Positions 10,385 to 21,632 of a stretch of 64,000 nt of DNA are shown here, in pieces; position 1 is the stretch's first letter, and each line of letters starts with the position of its first letter. Under the pieces are notes generated by a model that was not told the origin of the DNA, made no database searches, and was given only the letters and a program-made list of their open reading frames with translations. The position numbers and the translations under genes were made by a program. The DNA comes from Chrysoporthe austroafricana. Taxonomy: Eukaryota > Ascomycota > Sordariomycetes > Diaporthales > Cryphonectriaceae. The stretch spans positions 1,922,001-1,986,000 of the forward strand of contig JYIP02000005.1 of the NCBI GenBank assembly GCA_001051155.2, written 5' to 3'.

Positions 10385-12237
10385 ACGGGCCTATGAACTG
10401 GACGACCTGCCGTTTTGGGTGGACGAGCCTATGAAGGGAACGAACTGGAGAGCAGCAGTTTTAGCGCTTGATTTACAGTCATTGTTGATTGCTTTCTGCT
10501 TTTTTCCCCCCCTAACCTGTCTTCTTTTTTTTCTTTTTCCCTTCTCAGACTGCTTCTTTCTTTTTTTTTTTTTTTTCGTACATTGGATACCTCGGGTCAG
10601 TTTACATACTGCATGTACAAGCAGAAATATAATCCTAGAGATTGTCGTGCTGATTGATCTCCCCCTGGATCTTCTGTTGTGTTGGAAAGGTAGAGTTCTT
10701 CTGTAGCATCATCAACCGGCCGGTTTGGAGGACAGCGATTGTCATCGTGAGGATGGGTAGACGGGCCGGTAAGCTCTGTTTTAAGCATAAAGAAGAAATC
10801 CGTCGAGATTTGGAATGGTGCTGACACATCGGTGGTCAGTCGGCCTAAAGGTTTCAGTTGTTCCACTAACCAAGGGTAACTATGTAGCCCCGAAGGAAGA
10901 GGGGGGCACCTGAGGGGGGAAACCGGTCGGTGAGGACAGAAGGGCCCAAAGCAAGGTGGTGGCACTGGTGGACAGGGGGCGACTCCCGCTGCACAGACCA
11001 CTGATCCCTTCCCTGAGCTTTACCTTAGTAGTTAGCGTTTGGGCCAACTCGCCGTTCGTCGGGCGGGCGCTATCCAGGTGGCCCCCCTGGAGACTCCCTG
11101 AAATTACCCAGGTACCCTGCAGATGAGACTCATGACCGAGGGCAATTATGCTGCCCGCCCGCGCTGCACGCCTCTGCGAGTTGATGCAGATGCACTGAGG
11201 CTAATCTTGGCTTGGCTGACGGCGCTGAGCTGACCTTACCCAGGCGCCAGGTACAGAGTACTACTGTGCACGGCGACACAGCGTACCTGACTGTCAACGC
11301 TAAGCCCTGACGGCGGACGTTGGACGAGTCTTCCTTTCTTTTGATTGGTGCCCATTCTTTCGAAGCCCATTTCCCTCCACCTCGCCTTCACCTGCTCGAA
11401 GGGCCGCCATTTGGCGTTGGAATTGATTCAGTCCTACCCGAGTACAGATCACCTCGCCAACGACAGTCATTGATCGATCTGGCACTGCCCTTGGCACTGG
11501 CCGAGTGGGAAATGGGGGCCTTGTTCTGTTGAATTTGGATTTCATGCCTCTCACTCCTATTCAGCTTACGGTACGCTGCCATTCTCCCGCCTGGAAATTG
11601 CCCTTCGCTACCAGAGGCGGGGACTTGTCGATCGCTTCTCTCGCTCGACCCCGTTCCTCTCCCCAGTGCCAATCGCACGCCCGACCTCGTCTCATCAACA
11701 CCAGACGACCCGGACCCTTCTGTTCGCGTCCGTGCCTCGAACTCGACGCCGACCATCTACGGCCTCCTCTGCCTCGCCTTCGCCTTCGCCTTTCGCCTTC
11801 GCCTCGCACGACGCCCGACGCCCGACGCCTGACGACCTGACGACGACCAGGCGCCAAGCCTGCCCGCCCAGCCGCCCTTGTTGATGGGCCCCTTGACCAC
11901 AGCCACTCAGTGATGCGAGCTGCCGCCCCCAAACTCCAGTGACTATCGATCGAAGGAGCGCCCTAATAAGCCACCCACGCGAGACGACCGCCATCCGAGG
12001 CCGGGCCCAATCGACCACACCCGGCCCTCACGGTCTGCGACAGCGGCTGGCGACTCGGGTCGGTCGTTCATGCCACAGACACGGACTCTGCTCACCGGTC
12101 CGGACTGGCTCTTGTGAGCTGGCGCCCCGACACCTCCTCCCGACGTTTTCCCACGGCGTCGGAGCACAAACAACGCATACGTCTTCACAGCGGGGAAAGG
12201 GGGAAGAGACGGATAGAACTTCACAAGGCGGCCCATC
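10385..12237. other. 3' region of the DUF2417 gene and long CT-rich leader of LRG1
   Basis: About 1.85 kb. The T/C tract at 10500-10577 lies in the expected 3' UTR. From about 11.3 kb the plus strand is rich in C and T with several short open frames, as in long 5' leaders of filamentous fungi. Positions 11771-11848 carry imperfect TCGCCT and CGACGCC repeats. No protein motif supports a gene. Confidence 0.5.
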
Positions 12238-15200
12238 ATGCTGGGGCCTGACTATGATGCTGGGCCCCCAGGGCCCCCGGGGCTGACTGGGGAGCGCAGC
12301 CCGAGACGGCGAACACCAGAGAGGAGCTTCACCACCGACGACGCGAGGAACTACTCACCCTACAGACCGCCGCGCTCGAACCCAGGCTCTCGCGACGGCA
12401 GGAGGCCATCCCTTTCCCCCTCTACTGGGGCTGGCGACAAGAGCTGGGACCAGGACGGGTCGAGAAACCAGAGCCAAGAAAGGAACAGGTCTAGAGGCCG
12501 CAACGGGCGAGGACCTAACGGGGGACAGCGAATGTGCAAGAAATGCGGTGAGCCGTTGACGGGGCAGTTCGTACGCGCCCTTGATGGGACATTCCATCTG
12601 GACTGTTTCAAGTGCCGGGTAAGTTGAGCAGTTGTGTGTCATGGCAGAGGACCAACCTAACGAATCACCCAATCCAGGACTGTGACCAAATCGTGGCATC
12701 CAAGTTCTTCCCGGCCGAGGACGACGACGGTCAGGGCCAATACCCCCTTTGCGAGACTGACTACTTCCGACGGCTCGGCCTGCTCTGCTACCAGTGTGGT
12801 GGCGCTCTGCGGGGCTCCTACATCACTGCGCTGGAGCGGAAATATCACGTCGACCATTTCACATGCTCTCTGTGCCCGACCGTCTTTGGCGCGCAGGACA
12901 GCTACTATGAACACGATGGGCAGGTCTACTGCCATTATCACTACTCCACCCAATTTGCTCAGAAGTGCAACGGATGTCAGACGGCAATTCTTAAGCAGTT
13001 TGTCGAGATCTTCCGTAACGGTCAGAACCAACATTGGCACCCGGAGTGTTACATGATCCACAAGTTCTGGAATGTGCGACTTGCGTCCCCTAGCGATGAT
13101 TCGGACCAAGCGCCTCCGGTAGATGACGAGAAGACCAGAGAGCTGGTGAAGGAGCAGGAGGAGAAGATGGAGGAGAAAGTCTACCGTATATGGAGCGTTC
13201 TTTCGACGTTCGAGGAGTCATCCGCCGCCTGCATATCCGATATGCTCTTACATGTCAGCAATGGGGCTTATGTGGATGGAGTCGTCGTGGCTAAAAAGTT
13301 CATCTGGCACGTTGACATTCTATTCCGGTCGGCGGACAGGTTGGACGACGCGATGCACAAACTCGACCTCAAAGGTATGTTCGCCCCAACGCTTTTAAGT
13401 CTGCTGATGCTGATAATTTGGCAGTCCTGTCGTACTCGCGGGAAGCAAAACTCCTGTGCAAAAAGATCGTCCAGTTCTTCTCCCTCTTGTCCAAGACACA
13501 AGACAAGAATGCTCACAAGCTTGGGGTCACTCAGGAGCTGCTCTCGCTAGTGACCGGCCTCGCTCACTATCTCAAACTCCTGATCCGCATCTGTCTACAA
13601 GGAGCACTTCGAATAGAAAAGGAGCAGGTGCACTCGGAAGGCTTGTACATGTTTCTGGATGATCTTGGCAATCTCGACACCCTCAAGAGCGAGGATGGCT
13701 CCCTACAGCTAACAACGGCAATGTCGCGGCTTGCAGCAAACGAGTCAGACCAGTGCGCTCAGTGTCGGAAGCCCGTCGAAGACGAATGCGCCAAGAACGG
13801 CGAGAAGAGGTGGCACATCGCATGCGTGACTTGCTCTAGATGTGGTAAGGAGCTTGGCCGGAATGTACAGGATGCCCGGCTCAATGGCTACGATCAGACT
13901 GTACTCTGCAGCAGCTGCGAGTCGTTCAATTCCGAACCCACACCCCCCTTTGAGCACATCACGAAGCTGCAACAGTATGTCTTCCTGCTGCAAGTCGCAC
14001 TCGCAAGGCTATTGGATATTCTCAAAAGTACAGGCGCGTTGACTGCAACGGATGAGCCGATGGCAAATGGACTTGACTCTGCCAACGGCCATGCTCCGGG
14101 AGACGCGCCTCGTCTCCAGTCGGATCTGCGGTCCAAGTCTTACGCTGGAGACAGGGACCATCATCGGGAATCGTCATACGAGAGCACCTTGAACGATGTT
14201 CGGCGCCTGAGGAGCACCCGTCTTGATAAGCACTTGTCGGCGAGCTTCAGGAAAGCACGCGCATCGCGCTTGATGGACGATGGAGCAGAAGGTGGCCATG
14301 GTAACATGCAAAGCCAGCGCATCGAGGAAGACCAGGTTCCTGGTGAGGAGGGCGGATCGGACCTCATGTTCGGCCATCAAGACGCCTTGACCCTGGACGA
14401 TATACCCCGTATCGTGGCTGCTGAACAGGCCAGAGAGCAGCGGCCCGGCTACAAACCCGGGCGTCAGGAATTGTTCAGGTCTCCGGCAACGGAGCCGTAC
14501 ATTGCAGGCGGCCAGGGTAGGTCGCGCTCAGCAGGACGGGCTGGTGAGCCTGGATACGGCGACCCATCACCACAACGACACGGAGTGAAATACTTCTCTG
14601 AACTGTCGCCAGTGGAATATTTCATCGTCCGTCACCTGGCAGTCCTCACCATGCACCCGATGGTACAGGATGAGTTTACGATTGACGAGCTCATCAACCT
14701 CATCGAGTCTAAGAAGCCTGCAACCTTCTGGAACAAGTTCGGCAAAGCCTTCAAGGCTGACAACAAGAAGGGTGTCAAGAAGAAGGGCATCTTCGGTGTG
14801 CCATTAGAAATCGTCATCGAACGGGACGGCGCCGACTCCACAGATGGCATCGGTCCAGGAACCCTCCGTATTCCCGCCATCGTCGATGATTTGGTGGCTA
14901 CCATGAAAAAGATGGATCTGTCCGTCGAAGGTGTCTTCCGGAAGAACGGCAACATCAAGAAGCTCTCCGAGACCGTTGAAAAGATCGACCGCGAAGGCTG
15001 TGAGAACATTAACCTGAGTTCTCAGCCCGTTGTTCAAGTCGCGGCACTGTTGAAGAAGTATCTCCGCGAACTACCGGATCCCCTGATGACGAACAAACTC
15101 TATCGGTTGTGGTTGACTGGGGCGAAGATCCCTGACGAGGATAAGAGGCGGCAGTTCATACATCTCGTGTGCTGCTTGCTCCCGAAGTGCCACCGAGACT

Positions 15201-15865
15201 GTCTAGAAATTCTTCTTGCCTTCCTCAAATGGGCAAGCAACTTTCACCAGGTTGACGACGAGTCGGGATCAAAGATGGACAGCAAGAACCTTGCAACCGT
15301 CATTGCGCCCAACATTCTCTACAACCCCTTGAAAGGACCTGCTCTCGACAGCGAGCCGATGTTGGCCATCATTGTCATTGAGACGCTGATCAACGATGTG
15401 GAATCAATGTGCTTGGTGAGTAGACCCAAACTCGAATCTGGTCCTTAAACTCTGCTAATATCTACCCTCTAGGTGCCTGATAACTTCATCGACGTCCTGA
15501 CCGACCCCACATGTAGCAAAGACGATATCACTAGCAAAGAAATTCTGAAGCGCTTCGGTGGGAAGGTGAACGGCGGTCATGGCATCCTTCACGATGCCAG
15601 CGTCGACAACCAGACCAGGCCTCTTGCTAGGAGGGTAGAGACTGATCCAGAACCACGAGCACCTGGCTGGCAGGAACCCAATGCTTCGTTTGCTCAGGCA
15701 TCGAATCCATCAACCCCCCCGCAGAAATGGCGGAATCCAGATGATTCACAAACGTCGCCTTTCGTCACGCGCTCCTTTGAGGAGTCGGATCAACGGCGGG
15801 AATGGAGGAATTCGACCCCAGGGCGGCCCTCAGGGAACTCGGTCGGTGTCGGAGGGACGGGCTAA
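12238..15865 (+). CDS. LRG1: LIM-domain Rho GTPase-activating protein, LRG1 type
   Basis: Turns off Rho1 by stimulating GTP hydrolysis; in yeast and Neurospora LRG1 acts in cell-wall signalling and tip growth. Exons 12238-12618, 12678-13374, 13425-15415 and 15473-15865; introns 50-59 nt; product 1153 aa. The N-terminus is disordered and rich in Arg and Ser. LIM1 begins near residue 101 (CKKCGEPLTG), LIM2 near 165 (CYQCGGALRG), and LIM3 near 470 (CAQCRKP to CSSC). Between them is the LRG1-type segment NQHWHPECYMIHKFWNVRL. The RhoGAP domain spans about 815-1020, with arginine finger GVFRKNG near 861 and PNILYNPL near its end. The tail is polar. The start ATG follows the CT-rich leader and is the first in frame with LIM1. 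Confidence 0.95.
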
Positions 15866-16396
15866 AATTAGGTCTCCGGTCTCTTGGCTTAGGAACCCTT
15901 CTTGTTGCCTCGGGCAACCAACCACAGCATCCTACAGACAAACCGTGTTTATAATCCGACGATCTAGAATAGCCACCGCTTGGCTTGTGGCGGACGAGGG
16001 TGGGCGGGCATACTCAAAGCATCGCTGGCGGCGTTTCGTTGATTGTCCTTTGGTCATGGTATATCCACTTATTCCTCCCAAACTTTCTCATCACACTTGG
16101 CAGCCTCATTTGTCCCTCAGCACATTCCTCCCCGGGTTGAGATCCAGGAAACAGGAAGGCCTGAATGAAGTTATGTTTCATGCGCGCACGGTGTTCCTTG
16201 TCGTCTACTCCAAAAACAAAAAGGCTTGCGTTCTCTTCCCATCTTCGATTCTCATATCCGTCCTATTTCTGTTCTAAAGAATCAACCACTTCTATATCTT
16301 CTTGACTGAGCGAGCGGCTTGGTATACTTCTATCGGGGCAGGGGCAGGGGGTTGCTTGAAGTTGATTTTTTTTTTTTTTTTTTTTTTTTGGGGGGG

Positions 16397-16428
<32 letters not shown>

Positions 16429-17065
16429 NGTTGGTGTTGTTTTTGGTTTTTTTTTAAGTTTTTTTTTTTTTTTTTTTTTTTTGAGAAGAGCGGCTTTTTT
16501 TGTATTGACGCTGCTCTTGGAGGTCAGCAGTCCTCGAGCGGAACAATTTCTCTTGGGGACCGAGGGAGGCATAGGCTTTGGTCGTGGCGGATGCGTGGGG
16601 CGTGCGAGATACTCCAGGTCATCTAATCAAATGAGTGACAAACCCATCCCTAATCCAAAAGCATGCTCAATTAAGACGTGGAAAGAATGCGGCTCTCCGA
16701 AAGGGGGGTGATCTATACCGCAGAGGCACCACAGAAGTCACGGGTGTTCCACGGTCAGGATTCACTCAACTGATCGGTCCCACATCTTACCTAGACCTAC
16801 GGCCCTGTGGGTCATGATGGTTGTCCAGCATCCGGCGTTGTGTTTAAGTCTCCTCTGCAACACCTGTTCTTGCCTCTACGGTGCAGATCTTTACTCCCTC
16901 TGCCAAACGGCCCGCGAACGCTGAGTGGCCGGTGGATTTTTCCTTTGGAAGACGTGAGCTTCCTGTTCGAGGTCGATGCTGCGTTTGTGCTGCAACTTAT
17001 GTCTGTTATGTACACGGATATAATTAAAGATTATTTGGAGTTGTGTAATGCAGCTGACATTGTCG
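15866..17065. other. Intergenic region between convergent LRG1 and ERG26
   Basis: About 1.2 kb of 3' sequence from both genes. No supported coding frame. It contains the homopolymer block described separately. Confidence 0.5.
16366..16482. repeat. T/G homopolymer block containing one N
   Basis: Runs of 24, about 30 and about 27 T interrupted by nine G, with an undetermined base at 16429. Such runs are poorly resolved by short-read assembly, so length and composition here are unreliable. Confidence 0.9.
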
Positions 17066-18263
17066 TTATTTCTGCTGGATTTTGCCGGCGGCGTGCTGCT
17101 CCATTGTCCACTTGACAGACCTCCTCATGCCCTCCTCCAAACTGATGATTGGCCGGTAGCCCAGCCTCCTCTTTGCCTTGTCAATGCAGAAATACCTCGT
17201 CATGCACGAGTAGATGATCCTCTGCCGGTTGAACGTAGGATTCCTCCTCAGTATCTTACACGCAACCTCGCTACACCAGCCAAGCACCAAGCCCAGGTCC
17301 TTCGGGATCGTCCACACATGCTCCAACCCATGAGGGCTCCCCGCCGCGTTCCAAACCAGCCGGCAGAAGTCCCAGAAGTAGACGGGGCTGTCGTTCGTGA
17401 TGATGAAGACCTCGCCGTCGACCTTCTCGTACTCCAGAGGCTGGGTCGCGGCGTCGTACGTGAGCAGGAGGGCGCGCGCCGCCAGCAGGTGTCCGTGCGC
17501 GACGTTCTCAACATATGTGAAGTCGAAGAGGTTGTCGTTGGAGCCGATCTGGTAGCCACTCCGGCCCGAAAGGTAGATGTTGATGATGTGGTACTGCGCC
17601 TGGACGTCGCCCTCGCCGACGATGCCCGCGGGCCGGATCGAGGTGGTGAGGAGCTTGGTGTTATCGGCGCGATTGGCCTTGATGACTATCTCTTCCGCCG
17701 CGGCCTAGGCACACGTGTTAAGATCTCTAGCGTTCCTGAGGGAGCCGTTTCCAGGAAAGGGGGAGGGTTGGATATACCTTGGTCTCGGAGTAGTATTCCG
17801 TCTGGTCCTTTCCCCTCGGCACCGGCCACCTCTCGTCCGCATTGATCAGATCGCTGACGTTGTCGCTCGCCACGCTCGCCGAGCTGGTATACACGAGGGC
17901 CTTGACGCCCGTCTTCCGGCACGCGTCCACGATGCTCTGGGTCCCGTCGATGTTCACCAACCTGAACAGCTCATTCGAGGCGGCGGTGGCGCCCTGCGAT
18001 GGCGGCGACGCGGTGTGGATGACGACTTCAGGCCGCACGTCCTCGAACACGGAGACGACCTTCGCGGCGTCCGTGATGTTGGCCTCGATGTACCGCACGC
18101 CGTCAGACTCGGGCCGCCGGTTGCGCTCGCAGCGCAGGTCGAGGACAGTGATGGAGGTGGTGGTCCAGTCGCGCAGCAGCACCCGCACGATGTGGTGGCC
18201 AAGGAAGCCGCAGCCGCCGGTGATTAGGACGTTGCCCAGGTTGGGCTTCTTTTCGGAGGCCAT
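17066..18263 (-). CDS. ERG26: Sterol-4-alpha-carboxylate 3-dehydrogenase (decarboxylating), ERG26-like
   Basis: NAD(P)-dependent 3-beta-hydroxysteroid dehydrogenase/isomerase family enzyme of the ER. In ergosterol synthesis ERG26 oxidises and decarboxylates the 4-carboxysterol as part of the C-4 demethylation complex with ERG25 and ERG27. Exons 18263-17778 and 17704-17066 (73-nt intron) give 374 aa, the usual size. Seen: the nucleotide-binding NVLITGGCGFLGHHIVRVLL at residues 11-30, the acidic DLR after beta 2, SSASV before the active site, and the catalytic YxxxK at Tyr158-Lys162. The intron falls directly after the Lys codon. The C-terminal half has DFTYVENVAHGHLLAARALL and ends MEQHAAGKIQQK with no retrieval motif. 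The start at MASEKKPNLGNV is preferred over upstream in-frame ATGs because it leaves the normal short lead before the Rossmann fold. Other 3-beta-HSD family members are possible but less likely. Confidence 0.87.
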
Positions 18264-18694
18264 CGTGCTGCCCTTTTGACCAGTGTCACTGGGTCCTGAA
18301 GGTGACTCTGTCCAAACCGATAGGGGGAAACTGTAAAATATGTTTGTTGGTAGCTGCAATTAGGTTTGGACCATGCAGGTCGCCAGGGGCCTAGTACCAC
18401 TCATTACCCCAGTACGTAGGTAGTGACAAAGATCCCTGTCACTGCTATGGTATATGGTACTTCTACCATAGTACCGTAGTGCCCCACACTTCAATTGACG
18501 TCGACCTCCTTCGATGATGTGCAGAGTTGCTTGTGTCAATGAGCACGAGTTTATCTAACGACCTCAATAGAGCACAATTTCCGATCGCTGGTGTCAAATC
18601 AGTCTCATTGGCTACAGACTAGGCTGCTTCATCTAGTGCCCCCGGAGGCCAGCATACAACATGAGTGATAGTCATTCCTCAAGCAGGCACGAAG
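18264..18694. promoter_or_regulatory. Divergent promoter region of ERG26 and the next plus-strand gene
   Basis: 431 nt between two start codons. It contains a near-perfect hairpin, CTATGGTA (18445-18452) and TACCATAG (18464-18471), and one CCAAT box read on the minus strand at 18607-18611. Function of either is inferred only. Confidence 0.5.
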
Positions 18695-20101
18695 ATGGCC
18701 ACTGAAGTCGAAATCCTGGTGCACATCACTGCACCCAGCACCTCAAAAGACGACGCGAAATACAGAGAACTTGCAACGGCCTACTTGGACTTTGCTCCAA
18801 CTAGGAGGACCGACCTAGCTACCCCCAATGCATCAGACATCCCAGCTGCGCTGCCTGCCGAGCTGGATTCTCCTCAAGCATCTTTCAGAAGTGTCTGGGA
18901 CAACATCAGGCCTCCAGCAGCACGGCCGCGCACACAGCAGGACGGACAAAATGCTCCACAGCATGGGAACGAGTCCCAGGACTCGTGGGTGCAGCCGCCC
19001 AGCGAGGTTGCAGACTCGATGCCTGACAACGACGTCAGTATGGCCGGGTTCACCACCCCGACCAGGGTATTAAACTATTATCTGCAGACAATGGGCCCAC
19101 CGTCTGGATCATCACAGGAACTCGCAGGGAGAGAAGTGACCACAATCTATGAAGGAGAGGGTGATGTGACCATGTCGCTCCTCCAGGGTCCTGCGGTTGC
19201 GCGAGAGTCTGGCTCGGGAGAGCACACCGCCCGAACCCAACTTTTAACTCCAGAACTCCAGCAGGCGACCTCGGTGGGCATGGCTGATGTGACTCATGTG
19301 ACGCAGACGCCGTCAAGTCCATTACGATCGAAAGGTGGCCAGCCATCTCACCATTCGCCTTTTGGAGAGCTGGGGGTCAGATCATCAGGTTCCGTGCAGT
19401 CGAGCCGAGAGCTAGGGTCTGAAATCTACGATGTTGTCATACCATCTACCCAGGTTCCTGAGCGAGCAGACTCTGAACCGCCGTCATCCAAGCGGCATAA
19501 GCCAAACTCAGGCTTGGAAATGAGCCAGGGCTTGAGCCGGAGTATCAGTGATGTGTTGCCACAAGGAGCTAAACACCTCACGTTCTCACAGCATGGTGTG
19601 CCGGACAACATCACTGTTCCTGGGCCTCGGGACAAAGACTGGAGCGACGCGCTGGAGATCATCTCTGTCGAGCCGCCAGCAGCCAATCACAAGCTCGGCC
19701 CCAGGCCGCCTGTGTACCTGGAGTCCTTCTGCGAAAGGTTCGGGATGAAGAACCGCTACAAGCCCCGTTTCCAGGCCCGGGCAATCCAGCCGTACGAGCG
19801 GGGCTACTGGGCGCTGAGCCTGGACGGCTGGACTCAGGAAGCCAGGCTTGAGACCTGGGGCTTCCTCGGCAACTACATCTACCGAGACAACGCGGCAGGC
19901 TGGGGCACGAGGGCGTGTCGAGACGCGGACTGGAACTGGATCCGGCTCTACGGGTGGGAGCACATCGCGGGAGAGCTGTATATCCTCCTCTATGTCGCGA
20001 GCTATCGCCGCCTGAAGCATATGGAGATCACTTGGTATGATGGCGCGGGCAAGGAGCTGATCATTGTGGGGCCAAGGGGCGACAAGACTACATTGGATTG
20101 A
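18695..20101 (+). CDS. Unidentified protein with a conserved-looking C-terminal domain
   Basis: A single exon of 468 residues; family not recognised. The N-terminal 45 residues (MATEVEILVHITAPSTSKDD and on to YLDF) look ordered. Residues about 50-330 are Ser/Pro/Gln-rich and probably disordered. A basic patch PSSKRHKPN near 270 could be a nuclear signal. The last 140 residues look folded: PPVYLESFCERFGMKNRYKP, an aromatic-rich block (YERGYWALSLDGWTQEARLE, GNYIYRDNAAGWGTRACRD), and YILLYVASYRRLKHMEITWY near the end. An upstream in-frame ATG (18665) would add ten unremarkable residues; MATEVEIL is preferred. It is divergent from ERG26 but nothing else links them. Confidence 0.75.
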   Translation: MATEVEILVHITAPSTSKDDAKYRELATAYLDFAPTRRTDLATPNASDIPAALPAELDSPQASFRSVWDNIRPPAARPRTQQDGQNAPQHGNESQDSWVQPPSEVADSMPDNDVSMAGFTTPTRVLNYYLQTMGPPSGSSQELAGREVTTIYEGEGDVTMSLLQGPAVARESGSGEHTARTQLLTPELQQATSVGMADVTHVTQTPSSPLRSKGGQPSHHSPFGELGVRSSGSVQSSRELGSEIYDVVIPSTQVPERADSEPPSSKRHKPNSGLEMSQGLSRSISDVLPQGAKHLTFSQHGVPDNITVPGPRDKDWSDALEIISVEPPAANHKLGPRPPVYLESFCERFGMKNRYKPRFQARAIQPYERGYWALSLDGWTQEARLETWGFLGNYIYRDNAAGWGTRACRDADWNWIRLYGWEHIAGELYILLYVASYRRLKHMEITWYDGAGKELIIVGPRGDKTTLD

Positions 20102-20635
20102 ATGGGCACTGGATACTGGAAATTGGTTGGATATGTTTGGAGCTCGGCTTCTGATACCCGGAATAGCATGGAGCATAGGAGTTCGGTTTGTTACGATTCG
20201 AGCAGGACAAACGTACTCAATCTCATGACTATTTTGTCCCCTCGCGGATTTTCTACTTATCAGCTGCTGGCCTCCACACCACTGATACGCCATCATTCAA
20301 GGTCAATGTGCTACTTGTGAGGTAGGTCTTAACAGACGAGATCTTGCACTTATTGATAGTTTTAAACTCATGAACTCGCCAACATTCATCAACCATAAGG
20401 CGCAGAAGAAAAAGGGGGAAAAAAAAAAGCACAAGCCAGGTGAAGCCCATTGCGGAGGGGAAACAAAAAAAATACTATCGTACATAATAGTCTGTAGAAT
20501 TTTTGAGAGCCGCTCAAAAGCACCACGATACGTGCACCCGGATAGGACACAAATGATCCACTTCCGTGAGGAGCGGGCTTGTCTCTTCCATGAACCTGAG
20601 CGTACTGGTCTCTTGCATGATTACCTCCGCTGCCC
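20102..20635. other. Intergenic region between convergent genes
   Basis: About 530 nt, A-rich at 20400-20472 on the plus strand, so U-rich in the 3' UTR of the HMG gene transcribed from the minus strand. No gene seen. Confidence 0.5.
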
Positions 20636-21632
20636 TCACAGGCCGACTCTCTCCTGCTCCCGCCTGTACTTGGCAGCCTCTGCGGCATAGAGGTCTGTGT
20701 ACGGCTTCTTGTCCGCCGCCGACAACGCCTTCCACTCAGCACCCAGTTGCTTCATGATCTCGGGAGCAGTGCCACTGTGGGCGCTGCTCCGGGACTTGAC
20801 AAACTGGCTGAACGCAGTCGCGGGCTGCTTGGGCTTGCGCTCGTCAATGATCTTGACCGGGGTGAACTTCATGCCAAAGCTGTTGAGAAGGCGGCGACGG
20901 GCGTTGTTCGCCGCGTGGATATCCGCGACGGAATGGCTCTCCACCCACTTCTTGTAGCTGGCGGCGTTGTTGATCCTGTTCTGCTGAGCGCGCTGGTCTA
21001 GGGTCTGTGCCGAGACGTTAGTATGAGAGGAGCCGTGATGCACGACGAAGATTGGGTGGGGGGGAGGCCGTGGAACAACTTACCTGGATCTCGGCGGAAG
21101 AGAGGTTCTTGTAGTTGGCGGCAAGCTCCTTCAGCTTGGGGCCGAACGATTCCTGGCCGAAGCTCTTGTCGCCCTTGACGTGGTCAAAGAGGTAGACCTG
21201 CCAGACGCTGGTGGCCTCCTTCTTGGGCTCCTGGTAGAGCAGGGCCACCTTCTTGAGGTCCCTCTTCAGCAGCGCCTTCTTCTTCTCCGGGTCCAAGGCC
21301 TTCTTCGGCCGGCCGACCTTCTTGGGGGCCGCCTTCTTGGCCTTTGCCTTGGGCTTCTTCTTGGTGGCCGCCGCCTTCTTCTTGGTGCCGGCAGCGGCGG
21401 TCTTGCGAGCAGCCGTCGTCTTCTTGGCCGCGGGCTTCTTGGCGGCGCGGGTGCTGGCGGTCGCCTTCTTGGTCGCGGTCGCGGTGGCGTAGCTGCGGAC
21501 GGCGAGGCGGGCCTTGTAGCTGGGCGTGATCAGGAAGGTCCGGCGGGAGAGGGTGGCACGCGAGGTAGCGGCGGTGCGCCCGTAGGCGCGCAGGGCCTGG
21601 GCCACGGCCGATTGCATGGTGGACACCAGCAT
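20636..21632 (-). CDS. Mitochondrial HMG-box protein (mtDNA packaging type)
   Basis: Predicted nucleoid protein that binds and compacts mitochondrial DNA, like yeast Abf2 or the Aspergillus and Podospora mitochondrial HMG proteins. Exons 21632-21084 and 21004-20636 give 305 aa. The N-terminus has the Arg/Ser/Ala-rich, acid-free composition of a mitochondrial presequence (ALRAYGRTAATSRATLSRRT). A Lys/Ala-rich linker about 60 residues long follows (repeated AAKK and KKKAA-like units), with VGRPKKALD resembling an AT-hook core. The first HMG-like box spans about 140-205, across the intron; the second spans about 235-300, with PATAFSQFVKSR, LGAEWKALSAADKKPY and YAAEAAKYRREQ. Two start codons lie five codons apart (21632, 21617) and either would do. 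The gene is divergent from PRP5. Confidence 0.87.

Noticed and set aside
17048..17845. 265-residue open frame on the plus strand
   Set aside because: Antisense to ERG26 exon 2 and intron; no motif.
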